Shown here in pieces: positions 36,128 through 45,473 of a DNA stretch of 64,000 nt (the stretch's first letter is position 1; every line of letters begins with the position of its first letter). The notes under the pieces were generated by a model, which saw only the letters and a program-made list of their open reading frames with translations, ran no database searches and was not told the origin of the DNA. A program made the position numbers and the translations under genes. The stretch is from Candidatus Syntrophopropionicum ammoniitolerans (GTDB lineage: Bacteria > Bacillota > Desulfotomaculia > Desulfotomaculales > Pelotomaculaceae): contig JABMJD010000001.1 in the NCBI GenBank assembly GCA_013201395.1, positions 124,001-188,000 of the forward strand. The letters run 5' to 3'.

Positions 36128-37390
36128 TTGCAGGCAGAGTTAATATTTACCGGTACCGAGTTATTGCTGGGCCACATTTTGAACACTCATGCCCAATATC
36201 TTGGTCTAGCGCTTGCTAATATAGGAATTGAGGTGGCATTAAATACCACGGTAGGTGACGATCGGCAAGAAATGATTGAGGTTTTACGGCAGGCTTTGGC
36301 TCGCTCTGCCGATTTAATCATTGTTACCGGCGGCCTGGGTCCGACTACTGATGATATCACCATCGAGGTAGTGGCTGAAGCCCTGGGTTTGCCACTGGTT
36401 TTGGATCAGGCATCTCTTAAGACGATAAAAAAAAGATATCAGGATCGGGGTGTGAAAATGCCTGAAAGCAATGCCAAACAGGCATATTTTCCCCGTGGCG
36501 CCCAAATCCTGGCTAATGGCATAGGGACAGCCCCCGGAGCAATTCTAGAATTTAACAACAAAGCTTTAATAATTTTGCCCGGCCCGCCGCGTGAATTAAC
36601 CCCCATGTTTGAAGGTGGTGCCATGGCCTATCTGGCCCAAAAAATAGCGGGTGGTGAAGCAATCAGATATAAGATATTTAAGCTGACAGGCATTTCGGAG
36701 TCTGCCGTGCAGGACCTGCTAAAGGATATAGGGGGACAGGGCAACCCGGGGATAGCTTATCTCGCAAAACCAGGTGAAATTCAGGTGCGTGTTTCCGCAC
36801 GGGGTGCTACAGTTGATCAGGCTGAAAAATTATTGGCGGGTTTTGCCGAAAAGGTCAGGGCCCGGGTAGAAAGATATATTTTTGCCTGTGACGATACCAT
36901 ATTGGAAGAGTTGATCGGAAAACTTTTAGTAAAAAACGGGTTGACCATCGGGGTTGCAGAATCCTGTACCGGTGGGTTGATTGCTGCCGGATTAACTGAA
37001 ACACCTGGCAGTTCGGACTACTTTAAGGGAGGCATAGTTTCCTATAGTAATGAAATGAAAAACCAGCTTCTGGGTGTAGGTGCAGAAATATTAGACAGCC
37101 GGGGAGCAGTAAGTAGGGAAACAGCAGAAGCTATGGCCGTGGGTGTGCGTACTAGTACAGGGGCAGACCTGGGGTTATCCGTCACCGGTATAGCCGGTCC
37201 GGGGGGGGCCACGGAAACAAAACCGAGGGGTTTAGTCTATATGGCGCTGGCGGCAGGTCAGGTCATAATTTGCCAGGAGCATCATTTTTCCGGTATACGC
37301 GCAGCTGTTAGACAAGGTTCTGTTAAGGCCGCACTAAACATGGTTAGACAGTACCTTTTAGAGTATGAAACATCAAGCGGCCAACATTAA
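36128..37390 (+). CDS. cinA: CinA-like protein (nicotinamide-nucleotide amidase / competence-damage protein)
   Basis: About 420 residues: an N-terminal MoaB/MogA-like COG1058 domain ([26 protein letters not shown]), and a C-terminal PncC domain (GVAESCTGG..., [10 protein letters not shown]) that deamidates NMN in the pyridine-nucleotide salvage cycle. TTG 36128 is ten bases after AAGGA; GTG 36119 is the alternative. cinA upstream of recA is a conserved Firmicute pair; here a helicase gene is between them. Confidence 0.95.
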   Translation: MQAELIFTGTELLLGHILNTHAQYLGLALANIGIEVALNTTVGDDRQEMIEVLRQALARSADLIIVTGGLGPTTDDITIEVVAEALGLPLVLDQASLKTIKKRYQDRGVKMPESNAKQAYFPRGAQILANGIGTAPGAILEFNNKALIILPGPPRELTPMFEGGAMAYLAQKIAGGEAIRYKIFKLTGISESAVQDLLKDIGGQGNPGIAYLAKPGEIQVRVSARGATVDQAEKLLAGFAEKVRARVERYIFACDDTILEELIGKLLVKNGLTIGVAESCTGGLIAAGLTETPGSSDYFKGGIVSYSNEMKNQLLGVGAEILDSRGAVSRETAEAMAVGVRTSTGADLGLSVTGIAGPGGATETKPRGLVYMALAAGQVIICQEHHFSGIRAAVRQGSVKAALNMVRQYLLEYETSSGQH

Positions 37391-37423
37391 TAATAAACAC
37401 AGTATATAGAGGAGACTGAAAAC

Positions 37424-39016
37424 TTGACTTTAACAAAAAAAATTACTCCATTTGGGGGGCTCGAGGTACACTGGAGAGTAGCGCAAGCCCTCACCGATAT
37501 GGGCTTTGAGGAGCCCACACCGATTCAACAGCAAACAGTACCGCTACTGCAAAAAGGCAGGGATGTGATTGGACAGGCACAAACGGGAACCGGTAAGACA
37601 GCGGCATTTGGGATTCCCATTATAGAAACAGCCAATACCAGGCATGGTGGCGTGCAGGCCTTAATTGTCACACCTACTAGAGAACTGGCTATCCAGGTGG
37701 CAGAGGAAATCTCCCGGATAGGCAAATATCGCCGGGTGCGAACCATACCGATTTATGGTGGCCAATCAATAGACCGCCAAATAAGAAGGCTGAGACAGGG
37801 TGTGCAGGTCGTAATTGGCACTCCCGGCCGCCTCCTGGATCATTTACGCAGAAAAACACTGTCCTTATCTAATATAAAAACAGTAGTGCTTGATGAAGCA
37901 GATGAAATGCTGGATATGGGGTTTATCGATGATATTGAGGCTATTCTTCAAGCCACACCTGAAAAACGCCAGACCCTACTTTTTTCCGCCACTATGCCGG
38001 CGGAAATAAGGCGTTTAGCTGAGAGATATCTGCACAACCCGGAATTTATCACCGTTAGCAAACAAAGCTTGACCCTACCTCAGATTGAACAGGTATATTA
38101 CGAAACAAGGGAAGCCAACAAAATGGAAAGCCTGTGCCGTGTTCTTGATTCAATGACTGTAACACTGGCCATCATTTTTTGCCGTACAAAGCGTGGTGTA
38201 GACAATCTTGTGGCCGGGCTGCAGGCCAGAGGTTACCCAGCCGCTGCTTTACACGGTGATCTAAGCCAATACCAAAGGGATCGTGTTATGCGCCAATTTC
38301 GTACCGGAAGGATCGACTATCTGGTGGCCACAGATGTGGCAGCGCGTGGGCTGGATATAGACAATGTGTCCCATGTAATTAATTATGATGTTCCCCAGGA
38401 CCCGGAATTTTATGTACACAGGATTGGCCGCACAGGACGGGCAGGGAAAAGTGGTGTTGCTGTTACCCTGGTCACCCCGCGTGACTACAGGCAGTTCAGG
38501 CTTATTGAAGAGCTGACCAAGACACGCATCCGGCGCGAAAGACTACCATCCCAGGCAGACATCAATGAACGTCAGAAGGAGGATATTAAAGAAAGACTCT
38601 TTCTCATGCTGGAGGAAGGCAAATTGGCTTACTATCGCAGCATTGTCGATCTGTTTGCTGACCAATATGACCCCATGGATGTGGCGGCTGCGGCATTAAA
38701 ACTATCCCTTGACCTGGATGAGGGCGGGGACGACCCCTTTGTGGAATCTTTTAGCAATACCGGGGCTCGTCCTGGTATGGCCAGGCTTTTCATGACCATC
38801 GGCAGAAAGGATAATATCAGGGCGGTGGACCTGGTAAAGGCGATAGCACAAAAAGCAGGCATTGCAGAAAACAGCATTGGAAATATAAGTATCTATGAAA
38901 GATTTGCCTTTGTTGAAGTAGCAGAAGAATGGGCTCACCGGGTGCTGAACTGTCTACACCACCAGACAATAAGGGGACAGCGTATAAATGTGGAACCGGC
39001 ACGCAGCAGAAAATAA
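37424..39016 (+). CDS. DEAD-box RNA helicase with DbpA-type RNA-binding domain
   Basis: 530 residues. Two RecA-like helicase domains: Q motif, GQAQTGTGKT, PTRELA, DEADEMLDMG, SAT, then the C-terminal HGDLSQ, ATDVAARGLDI and HRIGRTGRAG. Residues ~455-528 are a DbpA-like RRM (ARLFMTIGRKDNI, RFAFVEV). CshA/DeaD-type helicases act in ribosome assembly and RNA decay, fitting the RNases in this window. TTG 37424 after GAGGAGACTG. Lies between cinA and recA, 145 bases before the recA start. Confidence 0.95.
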   Translation: MTLTKKITPFGGLEVHWRVAQALTDMGFEEPTPIQQQTVPLLQKGRDVIGQAQTGTGKTAAFGIPIIETANTRHGGVQALIVTPTRELAIQVAEEISRIGKYRRVRTIPIYGGQSIDRQIRRLRQGVQVVIGTPGRLLDHLRRKTLSLSNIKTVVLDEADEMLDMGFIDDIEAILQATPEKRQTLLFSATMPAEIRRLAERYLHNPEFITVSKQSLTLPQIEQVYYETREANKMESLCRVLDSMTVTLAIIFCRTKRGVDNLVAGLQARGYPAAALHGDLSQYQRDRVMRQFRTGRIDYLVATDVAARGLDIDNVSHVINYDVPQDPEFYVHRIGRTGRAGKSGVAVTLVTPRDYRQFRLIEELTKTRIRRERLPSQADINERQKEDIKERLFLMLEEGKLAYYRSIVDLFADQYDPMDVAAAALKLSLDLDEGGDDPFVESFSNTGARPGMARLFMTIGRKDNIRAVDLVKAIAQKAGIAENSIGNISIYERFAFVEVAEEWAHRVLNCLHHQTIRGQRINVEPARSRK

Positions 39017-39077
39017 ACAGAAATGAGCCGAAGCGGAGTTAAATACCGAACAATATACCTATTTCCTAAAATTAACA

Positions 39078-39107
39078 TTGACGACAACCAGAAATAACCA
39101 CTATAAT
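39078..39107 (+). promoter_or_regulatory. Promoter of recA
   Basis: TTGACG (39078-39083), 18-base spacer, TATAAT (39102-39107). The predicted start near 39114 is immediately before the LexA operator. Confidence 0.75.
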
Positions 39108-39118
39108 AAGACCAGTGG

Positions 39119-39132
39119 CGAACTGATGTTCT
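39119..39132. promoter_or_regulatory. LexA (SOS) operator of recA
   Basis: CGAACTGATGTTCT: an inverted repeat GAAC-N4-GTTC, matching the Gram-positive SOS box CGAAC-N4-GTTCG in 12-13 of 14 positions. It begins about 5 bases downstream of the expected recA transcription start. Confidence 0.8.
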
Positions 39133-39161
39133 AATAAAGTGGAATTGGGGGGGAGAAGTCA

Positions 39162-40199
39162 TTGTCGGAAAAACAAAAGGCTTTGGATTTAGCTATGACG
39201 CAAATAGAGAGACAATTCGGCAAGGGTTCAATTATGAAGCTAGGGGCGGCAGCGGCAAAAATGAATATTGAGGTTATTCCCAGCGGTGCTCTTTCTTTAG
39301 ATATAGCCCTGGGGGTGGGGGGGGTACCACGTGGGCGAGTGATAGAAATATTCGGCCCCGAATCCTCCGGAAAAACTACGGTGGCCCTACACATAGCAGC
39401 TGAGGCTCAAAAGTTGGGCGGTACAGCGGCGTTTATTGATGCCGAACATGCCCTGGACCCATCCTATGCTAAAAATCTAGGTGTAGATATAGAAAATCTC
39501 CTGGTTTCACAACCTGATACAGGTGAGCAGGCCCTGGAAATTGCCGAGGCACTTGTGCGCAGCGGCGCTGTTGATGTGATTGTTGTGGACAGTGTTGCTG
39601 CACTGGTACCCCGGGCAGAAATAGAGGGGGAAATGGGGGACGCTCATGTTGGTTTACAAGCGCGGCTGATGTCACAGGCTCTGCGCAAGCTTACTGCTGT
39701 TATCGGTAGATCGAGAACAACAGTCATTTTTATCAACCAAATCCGTGAAAAGGTAGGGGTGTTTTATGGTTCCCCGGAAACCACTACCGGTGGCCGGGCA
39801 CTAAAGTTCTACTCTACTATCAGGCTGGACATCCGTAGACAAGAAAATATTAAACAGGGGACAGACATCATCGGCAACCGCACCAAGGCAAAAGTGGTCA
39901 AAAATAAGGTTGCTCCACCGTTTAAGGTAGCAGAGTTTGATATCATGTATGGGACGGGCATATCAAAAGAAGGTAGTATTTTGGATATTGCCGTGGAACA
40001 AGAAATCATCAAAAAAAATGGGGCCTGGTATTCATATGGGGAAGACAGAATTGGCCAGGGTAGGGAAAATGCCAAAGGCTATCTGCGGGAATACCCGGAA
40101 AAAACTAATGAAATTGAACAAAAAATTCGCCGGGCCCTGAACATGACCGATGACAAAGAGAATAAAGGGGTCACCGCACCGGCTAAAGAGAGTAAATAA
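39162..40199 (+). CDS. recA: Recombinase RecA
   Basis: 345 residues. Walker [10 protein letters not shown] near residue 67, the conserved FIDAEHALD, the L2/ATP cap [16 protein letters not shown], and a C-terminal domain with acidic tail. Promotes strand exchange and LexA self-cleavage. TTG 39162 follows GGGGGGGAGAAG. Preceded by a LexA box and followed directly by recX, its modulator. Confidence 0.98.
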   Translation: MSEKQKALDLAMTQIERQFGKGSIMKLGAAAAKMNIEVIPSGALSLDIALGVGGVPRGRVIEIFGPESSGKTTVALHIAAEAQKLGGTAAFIDAEHALDPSYAKNLGVDIENLLVSQPDTGEQALEIAEALVRSGAVDVIVVDSVAALVPRAEIEGEMGDAHVGLQARLMSQALRKLTAVIGRSRTTVIFINQIREKVGVFYGSPETTTGGRALKFYSTIRLDIRRQENIKQGTDIIGNRTKAKVVKNKVAPPFKVAEFDIMYGTGISKEGSILDIAVEQEIIKKNGAWYSYGEDRIGQGRENAKGYLREYPEKTNEIEQKIRRALNMTDDKENKGVTAPAKESK

Positions 40200-40655
40200 G
40201 TGAAGAGCGAAATGGATCAGGCCAGATTGTACGCCTATAAACTGATGAATTATCGTCCCCGATCCAAATTTGAATTAAGATGGCGCCTGGAAGGCAAAGG
40301 TTACTCTAATGAAGTGGTGGAAAACGTTATTAAAAACCTGGTGCGGCTGGGTTATATTGATGATGAAGGCTTTGCACGATATTGGATTGAGAAAAGAGCG
40401 GGCAAAAGAGGCAGCTATGGACTACGGCAGGAGTTACTGAGCAAGGGTGTCGACAGGGCCATTATCAACAAACATTTGGCGAAATTGTCACCCGAAATAG
40501 AATTGAAAGCCGCCCTGGTTCTGGGGCGGAAAAAGGTAAAGCGTGGCCGGACCTGTCCTGATCATGTTCTGGCCGGTTTTCTACAGCGCAGGGGCTTCTC
40601 TTTTAGTGTGATCAAAAGTGTTGTGCAAACCCTTCTGAGACCCAGTGACGTATGA
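40200..40655 (+). CDS. recX: Regulatory protein RecX
   Basis: 151 residues built of three-helix repeats; the signature RPRSKFELRWRLEGKGYSNEVVENVIKNL is in the first, and GYIDDEGFARYWIEKRAGK in the second repeat. RecX inhibits RecA filaments. GTG 40200 begins in the base after the recA stop, so the pair is translated together and SOS-induced with recA. Confidence 0.93.
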   Translation: MKSEMDQARLYAYKLMNYRPRSKFELRWRLEGKGYSNEVVENVIKNLVRLGYIDDEGFARYWIEKRAGKRGSYGLRQELLSKGVDRAIINKHLAKLSPEIELKAALVLGRKKVKRGRTCPDHVLAGFLQRRGFSFSVIKSVVQTLLRPSDV

Positions 40656-40666
40656 AACCATCAGCC

Positions 40667-40695
40667 TTGACAGCATTATAAAAACCTTGTAAAAT
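40667..40695 (+). promoter_or_regulatory. Strong sigma-A promoter downstream of recX
   Basis: Perfect TTGACA (40667-40672), 17-base spacer, TAAAAT (40690-40695). The predicted start is near 40702; the only protein gene in reach is rny, 240 bases on and behind a terminator. Confidence 0.75.
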
Positions 40696-40701
40696 TAATG
40701 C

Positions 40702-40880
40702 TGGGAGAAAATAGAATTGTATACTACTTTGTACGGGTTTTATTATAGATAAAATCCCATATTGCCGGGGGGTAGGGGTTGGGCATTTATTTTTGGCCGA
40801 ACTATTAAGTTGCGCTCATTTAAGCGGGCATTTCTTACCTGTGACTGGACAAGTATATAAGTAGTGACATTGTATTTTCT
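40702..40880 (+). ncRNA. Candidate structured small RNA, 6S-like
   Basis: A strong promoter, a terminator at 40881 and no ORF between define an RNA of about 180-205 nt. Its ends pair: AGAAAATA (40706-40713) with 40873-40880, AAT (40715-40717) with 40869-40871, ACTACTT (40723-40729) with 40859-40865 and TAC (40732-40734) with 40853-40855; about 21 pairs with internal loops. Inside are a hairpin at 40735-40758 (GGGTTTTAT/ATAAAATCCC) and CGCT-N6-AGCG at 40813-40826. Length and long closing stem around a loose middle recall 6S RNA; a long attenuating leader of rny is the alternative. Confidence 0.45.
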
Positions 40881-40912
40881 ACCGAGTCTTACTCGGTGTT
40901 TTTTGTTTTTCA
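40881..40912 (+). terminator. Terminator upstream of rny
   Basis: ACCGAGT (40881-40887) / ACTCGGT (40891-40897) with a CTT loop, followed by GTTTTTTGTTTTT. Ends the candidate RNA and insulates or attenuates rny. Confidence 0.9.
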
Positions 40913-40944
40913 GTTTAATATTTACTAGTAAGGAGGTGAGTTGT

Positions 40945-42483
40945 GTGGATTTAGATACTGTTGTAATTATTATCATAGCCGCTTTGGCCACCTTTGTTTT
41001 GGGGTATTTCCTCAGGAGATATCTGGCGGAAGCAAAGATCATCTCTGCCGAAGCTGAGGCAGAAAAAATAATAGAAGAGGCTGATAAAGGAGCAGAGGCT
41101 AAGAAGAGAGAGGTTCTTCTGGAAGCTAAAGAAGAAGTTTTAAAACTCCGTAATGAGGTAGAAAAGGAGAACAGAGAACGCAGATCAGAACTGCAAAGAC
41201 TTGAGCGTCGTTTGGTGCAAAAAGAGGAAACCCTGGATCGCAAGGTTGACTCTATTGAAAAGAAAGAAGAGAAGCTGAGCAAAAAGGATCTGGAAATTGA
41301 AGCTATCAAGACAAAGCTGGCGGATGTCTATAATCAACAACTGGTGGAATTGGAACGAATATCTGGTTTAACATCTGAGGATGCCAAGCAAATCCTGCTT
41401 GCAGACATTGAAAAAGAGATTCAACATGAAGCAGCCATAATGATCAAGGACACTGAGAATAAAGCCAAGGAAGAGGGAGAAAAACGGGCCCGTAAAATAA
41501 TATCCCTGGCCATTCAAAGATGTGCCGCCGATCACGTGGCTGAGGCCACCGTAGCGGTAATACCGCTACCAAGCGATGAAATGAAAGGCCGTATTATTGG
41601 CCGTGAAGGCAGAAATATTAGGGCTTTTGAGACTCTGACAGGTATAGATTTGATCATTGATGATACACCGGAAGCCGTCATTTTATCCGGCTTTGATCCG
41701 ATTCGCAGGGAAGTAGCCAAAATTGCCCTGGAAAGATTGATAGTTGACGGCAGGATTCACCCGGCTCGTATAGAAGAAATGGTTGAAAAGGCACAAAAGG
41801 ATGTCAATACACAGATCCGTGAGGCTGGCGAACAGGCCACCTTTGAGACCGGTGTACACGGACTCCATAATGAGATCGTTACTCTCCTGGGTCGGCTTAA
41901 GTTTCGTACAAGCTATGGGCAAAATGTTCTGAAACACTCTATTGAGGTAGCACATCTGGCAGGTTTAATGGCTGCTGAATTAGGTGTAGATGTGCAGGTT
42001 GCTAAAAGGGCCGGCCTGCTACATGATCTGGGCAAAGCAGTTGACCATGAAGTAGAAGGTCCTCATGTAGCTATTGGCGTTGATCTGGCCAAAAAATATC
42101 GGGAATCACATGAGGTTATTCATGCTATTGCTGCCCACCATGGTGATGAGGAGCCTAAAACCATTATCGCTGTTCTTGTGCAGGCGGCAGATGCCATATC
42201 TGCAGCCAGGCCCGGGGCACGCAGAGAAACTCTGGAATCATATATTAAACGCTTGACAAAACTTGAGGAAATAGCTAATTCTTTCGAAGGTGTTGAAAAA
42301 TCCTTTGCCATTCAGGCCGGCCGTGAGGTAAGAATCATGGTGAAGCCGGACAAGGTTGATGATTTGACCGCTGTAAGACTGGTACGTGAAGTTGCTAAAA
42401 GAATTGAAAATGAACTGGACTACCCCGGCCAGATAAAAATAGTTATTATCCGGGAAACCAGAGTTGTAGAATATGCCAAATAA
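40945..42483 (+). CDS. rny: Ribonuclease Y
   Basis: Membrane-anchored endoribonuclease that starts mRNA decay. 512 residues: N-terminal membrane helix (about 3-24), a long Glu/Lys-rich coiled coil to about 190, a KH domain ([15 protein letters not shown]) and an HD domain with [12 protein letters not shown] and the metal His/Asp pair (about 345). GTG 40945 after AAGGAGGTGAG. The order recA-rny-ymdB-spoVS matches Bacillus. Confidence 0.97.
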   Translation: MDLDTVVIIIIAALATFVLGYFLRRYLAEAKIISAEAEAEKIIEEADKGAEAKKREVLLEAKEEVLKLRNEVEKENRERRSELQRLERRLVQKEETLDRKVDSIEKKEEKLSKKDLEIEAIKTKLADVYNQQLVELERISGLTSEDAKQILLADIEKEIQHEAAIMIKDTENKAKEEGEKRARKIISLAIQRCAADHVAEATVAVIPLPSDEMKGRIIGREGRNIRAFETLTGIDLIIDDTPEAVILSGFDPIRREVAKIALERLIVDGRIHPARIEEMVEKAQKDVNTQIREAGEQATFETGVHGLHNEIVTLLGRLKFRTSYGQNVLKHSIEVAHLAGLMAAELGVDVQVAKRAGLLHDLGKAVDHEVEGPHVAIGVDLAKKYRESHEVIHAIAAHHGDEEPKTIIAVLVQAADAISAARPGARRETLESYIKRLTKLEEIANSFEGVEKSFAIQAGREVRIMVKPDKVDDLTAVRLVREVAKRIENELDYPGQIKIVIIRETRVVEYAK

Positions 42484-42518
42484 AGTTAACCTTAAACACT
42501 GACTACTACTTTATGAAC

Positions 42519-42576
42519 AGGGGACATACCGGGTGAGGAGGTACGCAGCTTCCTTGCCAGTATGTCTCCTTATTTG
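42519..42576 (+). terminator. Long hairpin after rny
   Basis: GGGGACATAC (42520-42529) pairs along all ten positions (one G-U) with GTATGTCTCC (42560-42569), enclosing 30 bases; TTATTTG follows. Terminator with an unusually long loop, or a small structured RNA. Confidence 0.6.
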
Positions 42577-42663
42577 TAATTTATGAAGACAGTGCACCTA
42601 ATACTTTTTTATGGGGTAACATCCCAGCAAGCTAAGTTTTAAAAAAGCAGGAATAACGCTTAT

Positions 42664-42699
42664 AAAACCGAATCACTAATTATTCGGCAGGTTTTTTTA
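42664..42699 (+). terminator. Hairpin with T run ahead of the 173-aa gene
   Basis: CCGAAT (42668-42673) / ATTCGG (42682-42687), then CAGG and seven T. It sits 15 bases upstream of ATG 42714, so it may attenuate that gene. Confidence 0.7.
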
Positions 42700-42713
42700 A
42701 GGAAGGTGTCAGT

Positions 42714-43235
42714 ATGGGATTCAGTTACAAATGCAGCGGGGGAGAACCAACAGATAGTGTCGGCCTATTGATGTCCATATTAGTGTGTTACCCCGAAGTA
42801 TCCACTATCAATTTTTTCCCGGAGAAACAACTATTAAGGTTTACATTTATATATTCCCGGGTATTAGGTGATAATGAGCTTGCCGAATTAAAAAAAAGAC
42901 TGGTGGATAGTATTGAGGCGTACAACCACTTAGAGGGGAAGGAAATTCTTCAACTGGCCATAAATCACAATGTTTGTGATAACCTGACTATGATTGAGGT
43001 GCAGCGGGATGTCCACTCCCTGGTGCAAGAAGAAATAACCTTAATTGTGGAATTATTCCGCCAGTGTCCCCATGCAAATCTTGTTACAGAAGAAAATGAT
43101 CGTCTTATTGAAGAAGATATTATTGTCCAGGAAGAAATGATAGAACATATGTTGCAATGCATGAAAGGAACAACGGAAAAGAAATATCTGTATGCCTTTC
43201 GCGAAGAAGGCAGGGTTTTGGTTTTTAATAAATAA
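42714..43235 (+). CDS. Hypothetical protein between rny and ymdB, 173 aa
   Basis: Not recognised. ATG 42714 follows AAGGAAGGTG. Predicted alpha/beta N-terminal half (YPEVSTINFFPEKQLLRFTF, amphipathic strands) and an acidic helical C-terminal half (EENDRLIEEDIIVQEEMIEHML), ending in two strands. No membrane segment, signal or catalytic motif. A terminator-like hairpin sits in its leader, and ymdB follows after 16 bases, so it is probably cotranscribed with ymdB. Confidence 0.8.
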   Translation: MGFSYKCSGGEPTDSVGLLMSILVCYPEVSTINFFPEKQLLRFTFIYSRVLGDNELAELKKRLVDSIEAYNHLEGKEILQLAINHNVCDNLTMIEVQRDVHSLVQEEITLIVELFRQCPHANLVTEENDRLIEEDIIVQEEMIEHMLQCMKGTTEKKYLYAFREEGRVLVFNK

Positions 43236-43251
43236 TTAGGAGGTTTAGTTC

Positions 43252-44031
43252 TTGCGCCTGATGATAATCGGCGATATAGTGGGGCGTCCGGGTCGCCGGG
43301 CGATAAAAGCTAATGTAAACAGTTTAAAAAGGGAATTCAATATAGACTTTGTCATCGCCAATGGCGAAAATGCCGCCGGTGGTAAGGGTATAACCGAGGA
43401 TACTGGCCAGGAATTGTTTATAAATGGCGTGAACGTGCTGACCATGGGTAACCATGTGTGGAATAAAAGGGAAGCATTTGAATATCTAGGCAGGGAAACT
43501 CGCATTGTTAGGCCGGCTAACTATCCGCCCGGCACACCCGGTATGGGCTGGGCTTTCTATGATGTAGCGGGAAATATTAAAATTTGTGTGATTAACCTTA
43601 TGGGCAGGATTTTTCTAGAACCCCTGGACTGTCCTTTTCGTCGGGTTGACGAAATTATAAAAAAAATAAAGGAACAGGCCAGGATTATAATTGTTGACTT
43701 TCATGCTGAGGCTACCTCAGAAAAGGTAGCCATGGGATGGTATCTATCCGGGCGTGTAACCGCAGTGGTCGGTACTCATACCCATGTACAAACAGCGGAC
43801 GAAAAAATTCTTCCCGGGGGAACGGCATATATAACTGATTTGGGTATGACCGGACCCATGGAGTCAGTTATTGGTGTTAAAAAAGATGTTGTGATTGATA
43901 AATTCGTCAATAGGATTCCTCGCTATTTTGAGGTGGCCAAGGGGCCTTATCAATTTAATGCGGCTCTAATAGATGTTGATGAGGAAACAGGTGAGGCTAT
44001 TTCCATCAGGCGTATTCAAAATTATGAGTAA
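43252..44031 (+). CDS. ymdB: YmdB-type metallophosphoesterase
   Basis: 259 residues of the TIGR00282 family. Metal-binding motifs in order: GDIVGRPGR, NGENAAGG, GNHVWN, DFHAEATSEK and GTHTHVQT. Bacillus YmdB hydrolyses 2',3'-cyclic nucleotides and influences late adaptive responses and biofilm formation. TTG 43252 after TAGGAGGT. Sits in the rny-ymdB-spoVS order. Confidence 0.95.
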   Translation: MRLMIIGDIVGRPGRRAIKANVNSLKREFNIDFVIANGENAAGGKGITEDTGQELFINGVNVLTMGNHVWNKREAFEYLGRETRIVRPANYPPGTPGMGWAFYDVAGNIKICVINLMGRIFLEPLDCPFRRVDEIIKKIKEQARIIIVDFHAEATSEKVAMGWYLSGRVTAVVGTHTHVQTADEKILPGGTAYITDLGMTGPMESVIGVKKDVVIDKFVNRIPRYFEVAKGPYQFNAALIDVDEETGEAISIRRIQNYE

Positions 44032-44079
44032 GATAATAGTGTGAATATTATGGCTGCAAAAAGTTATTGCGGTAAAATG

Positions 44080-44106
44080 AAAGGAATTTTTTAGTGGCCA
44101 GCGAAA
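44080..44106 (+). promoter_or_regulatory. Candidate SigH promoter of spoVS
   Basis: AAAGGAATT (44080-44088), 11-base spacer, AGCGAAA (44100-44106): all nine -35 positions of RnAGGAwWW and six of seven of RnnGAAT. Bacillus spoVS is transcribed by SigH, and the same 11-base geometry recurs at 55246. Confidence 0.65.
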
Positions 44107-44171
44107 TATACATCATATAGGGTGATCAGGAGTTCAAGTCTATACCAAGTAATGGAGGAGGTTTTCAGCGA

Positions 44172-44432
44172 ATGGATATATTAAAAGTTTCAGCCAAGTC
44201 CAACCCAAATTCTGTTGCCGGCGCCCTAGCTGGTGTTCTTCGTGAGAGGGGTTGCGCTGAAATGCAGGCAATTGGTGCAGGTGCGTTAAACCAAGCAGTA
44301 AAAGCAGTAGCAATAGCCAGGGGTTTTGTGGCGCCAAGCGGGGTTGACCTCATATGTATTCCAGCATTTACCGACATAATTATTGATGGGGAAGAAAGGA
44401 CAGCAATAAAGCTTATTGTTGAACCACGGTAA
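44172..44432 (+). CDS. spoVS: Stage V sporulation protein S
   Basis: 86 residues, nearly the invariant SpoVS sequence (LKVSAKSNPNSVAGALAGV, GAGALNQAVKAVAIARGFVAPSG, IDGEERTAIKLIVEPR). An Alba-like fold; needed for spore coat/engulfment progress, also proposed to bind nucleic acid. ATG 44172 after GGAGGAGG. Preceded by a SigH-like promoter and followed by a strong terminator. Confidence 0.98.
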   Translation: MDILKVSAKSNPNSVAGALAGVLRERGCAEMQAIGAGALNQAVKAVAIARGFVAPSGVDLICIPAFTDIIIDGEERTAIKLIVEPR

Positions 44433-44467
44433 ACCAGTTGACAAGTAAAATAACTAATATTCAAACT

Positions 44468-44511
44468 AAAAACCTGTTTATTTAATAATATAAACGGGTT
44501 TTGTTTTTTTA
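44468..44511 (+). terminator. Terminator after spoVS
   Basis: Twelve-base stem AAACCTGTTTAT (44470-44481) / ATAAACGGGTTT (44490-44501), one G-U, followed by TGTTTTTTT. Confidence 0.92.
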
Positions 44512-44609
44512 TTTTCCGGTATATTAATTAAAGCCAGTATATTTTAAACGAAAAAAGCAGGTTTTGCCATAAAAAACGTCGAAAATTTAAATTAGGGGTG
44601 ATCCTAAAA

Positions 44610-45425
44610 ATGCCTGTAGATTTGCATATTCACACTACCTTTTCAGATGGTAGTGATACCCCTGAAGAAATTGTTGGCCTGGCTATGTTCCATAAATTGG
44701 AAGCTATAGCCATAACTGATCATGATACCCTGGATGGGGTTCGGCCGGCATTGCGCGCCGGGGTGGCCAGGGGGATCGAAGTCATACCCGGTATTGAGTT
44801 GGGATCATATGACCGGGGAGAGGAAATACACATCCTGGGTTATTTGGTTAACCTGGATGATCCCCTGTTCCAGGAAAAGCTGGCCAAATTTCGTGAAACA
44901 AGGATTTATCGTATGGAAAGAATGGTTGAAAAACTGCAGAAATTCGGCTTTCCTATTAATATGAAAATGATTGAAAACATTGCAGGTGACGGCTCCCTGG
45001 GCCGACCTCATTTGGCTGCAACAATGGTGAAAATTGGCGCTGTGCAGACAACGGTGGAAGCATTTGAGAGATATATCGGTGTGGGATGTCCGGCCTATGT
45101 ACCCAGACATAAAATGACACCTATTGAGGCTGTGACCCTGATCAAATCGGCAGGCGGTGTGCCCATACTTGCTCATCCGGGCCTGAACAGGCCGGAATAT
45201 TCCTGGTCGGATCTGATCGAAGCCGGTTTGGCCGGCGTCGAAGTATATCATCCCTCTCATACGGTAGAACAATCCAATTACTTTGGACACCTGGCCCGAC
45301 AAAAAGGTTTGATTGCTACAGGAGGTTCAGATTATCATGGCCCCGATCATAAGGAAGGGAACAGATTGGGTACAATTACTGTCCCCTATAGTGTTGTAAA
45401 GGAACTCAAAAAAAGAGTGAAGTGA
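44610..45425 (+). CDS. PHP-domain phosphoesterase (TrpH/YciV-like)
   Basis: 271 residues. PHP metal-binding motifs: DLHIHTTFSDGSDTP (residues 4-18), TDHDTLDG, a central HxxHP-like AHPG and the C-terminal GGSDYHG. The YciV/TrpH subgroup includes 3',5'-bisnucleotide phosphatases and 5'-3' exoribonucleases (RNase AM). ATG 44610 is nine bases after AGGGGTG. Lies alone between a terminator and the aminotransferase gene. The substrate cannot be read from the sequence. Confidence 0.88.
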   Translation: MPVDLHIHTTFSDGSDTPEEIVGLAMFHKLEAIAITDHDTLDGVRPALRAGVARGIEVIPGIELGSYDRGEEIHILGYLVNLDDPLFQEKLAKFRETRIYRMERMVEKLQKFGFPINMKMIENIAGDGSLGRPHLAATMVKIGAVQTTVEAFERYIGVGCPAYVPRHKMTPIEAVTLIKSAGGVPILAHPGLNRPEYSWSDLIEAGLAGVEVYHPSHTVEQSNYFGHLARQKGLIATGGSDYHGPDHKEGNRLGTITVPYSVVKELKKRVK

Positions 45426-45473
45426 AATAGGTTTCTTTTAAGATATAATCAAGGTGAACACCAGGAGGTTTGT

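Noticed and set aside
40743-41309. 188-aa Ser/Arg-rich ORF opposite the start of rny
   Set aside because: Antisense shadow of the Lys/Glu-rich coiled coil of RNase Y; no ribosome site, and it crosses the candidate RNA.
45444-45449. TATAAT upstream of the aminotransferase as promoter
   Set aside because: No TG extension and no recognisable -35 at 16-18 bases; left out of the feature list.
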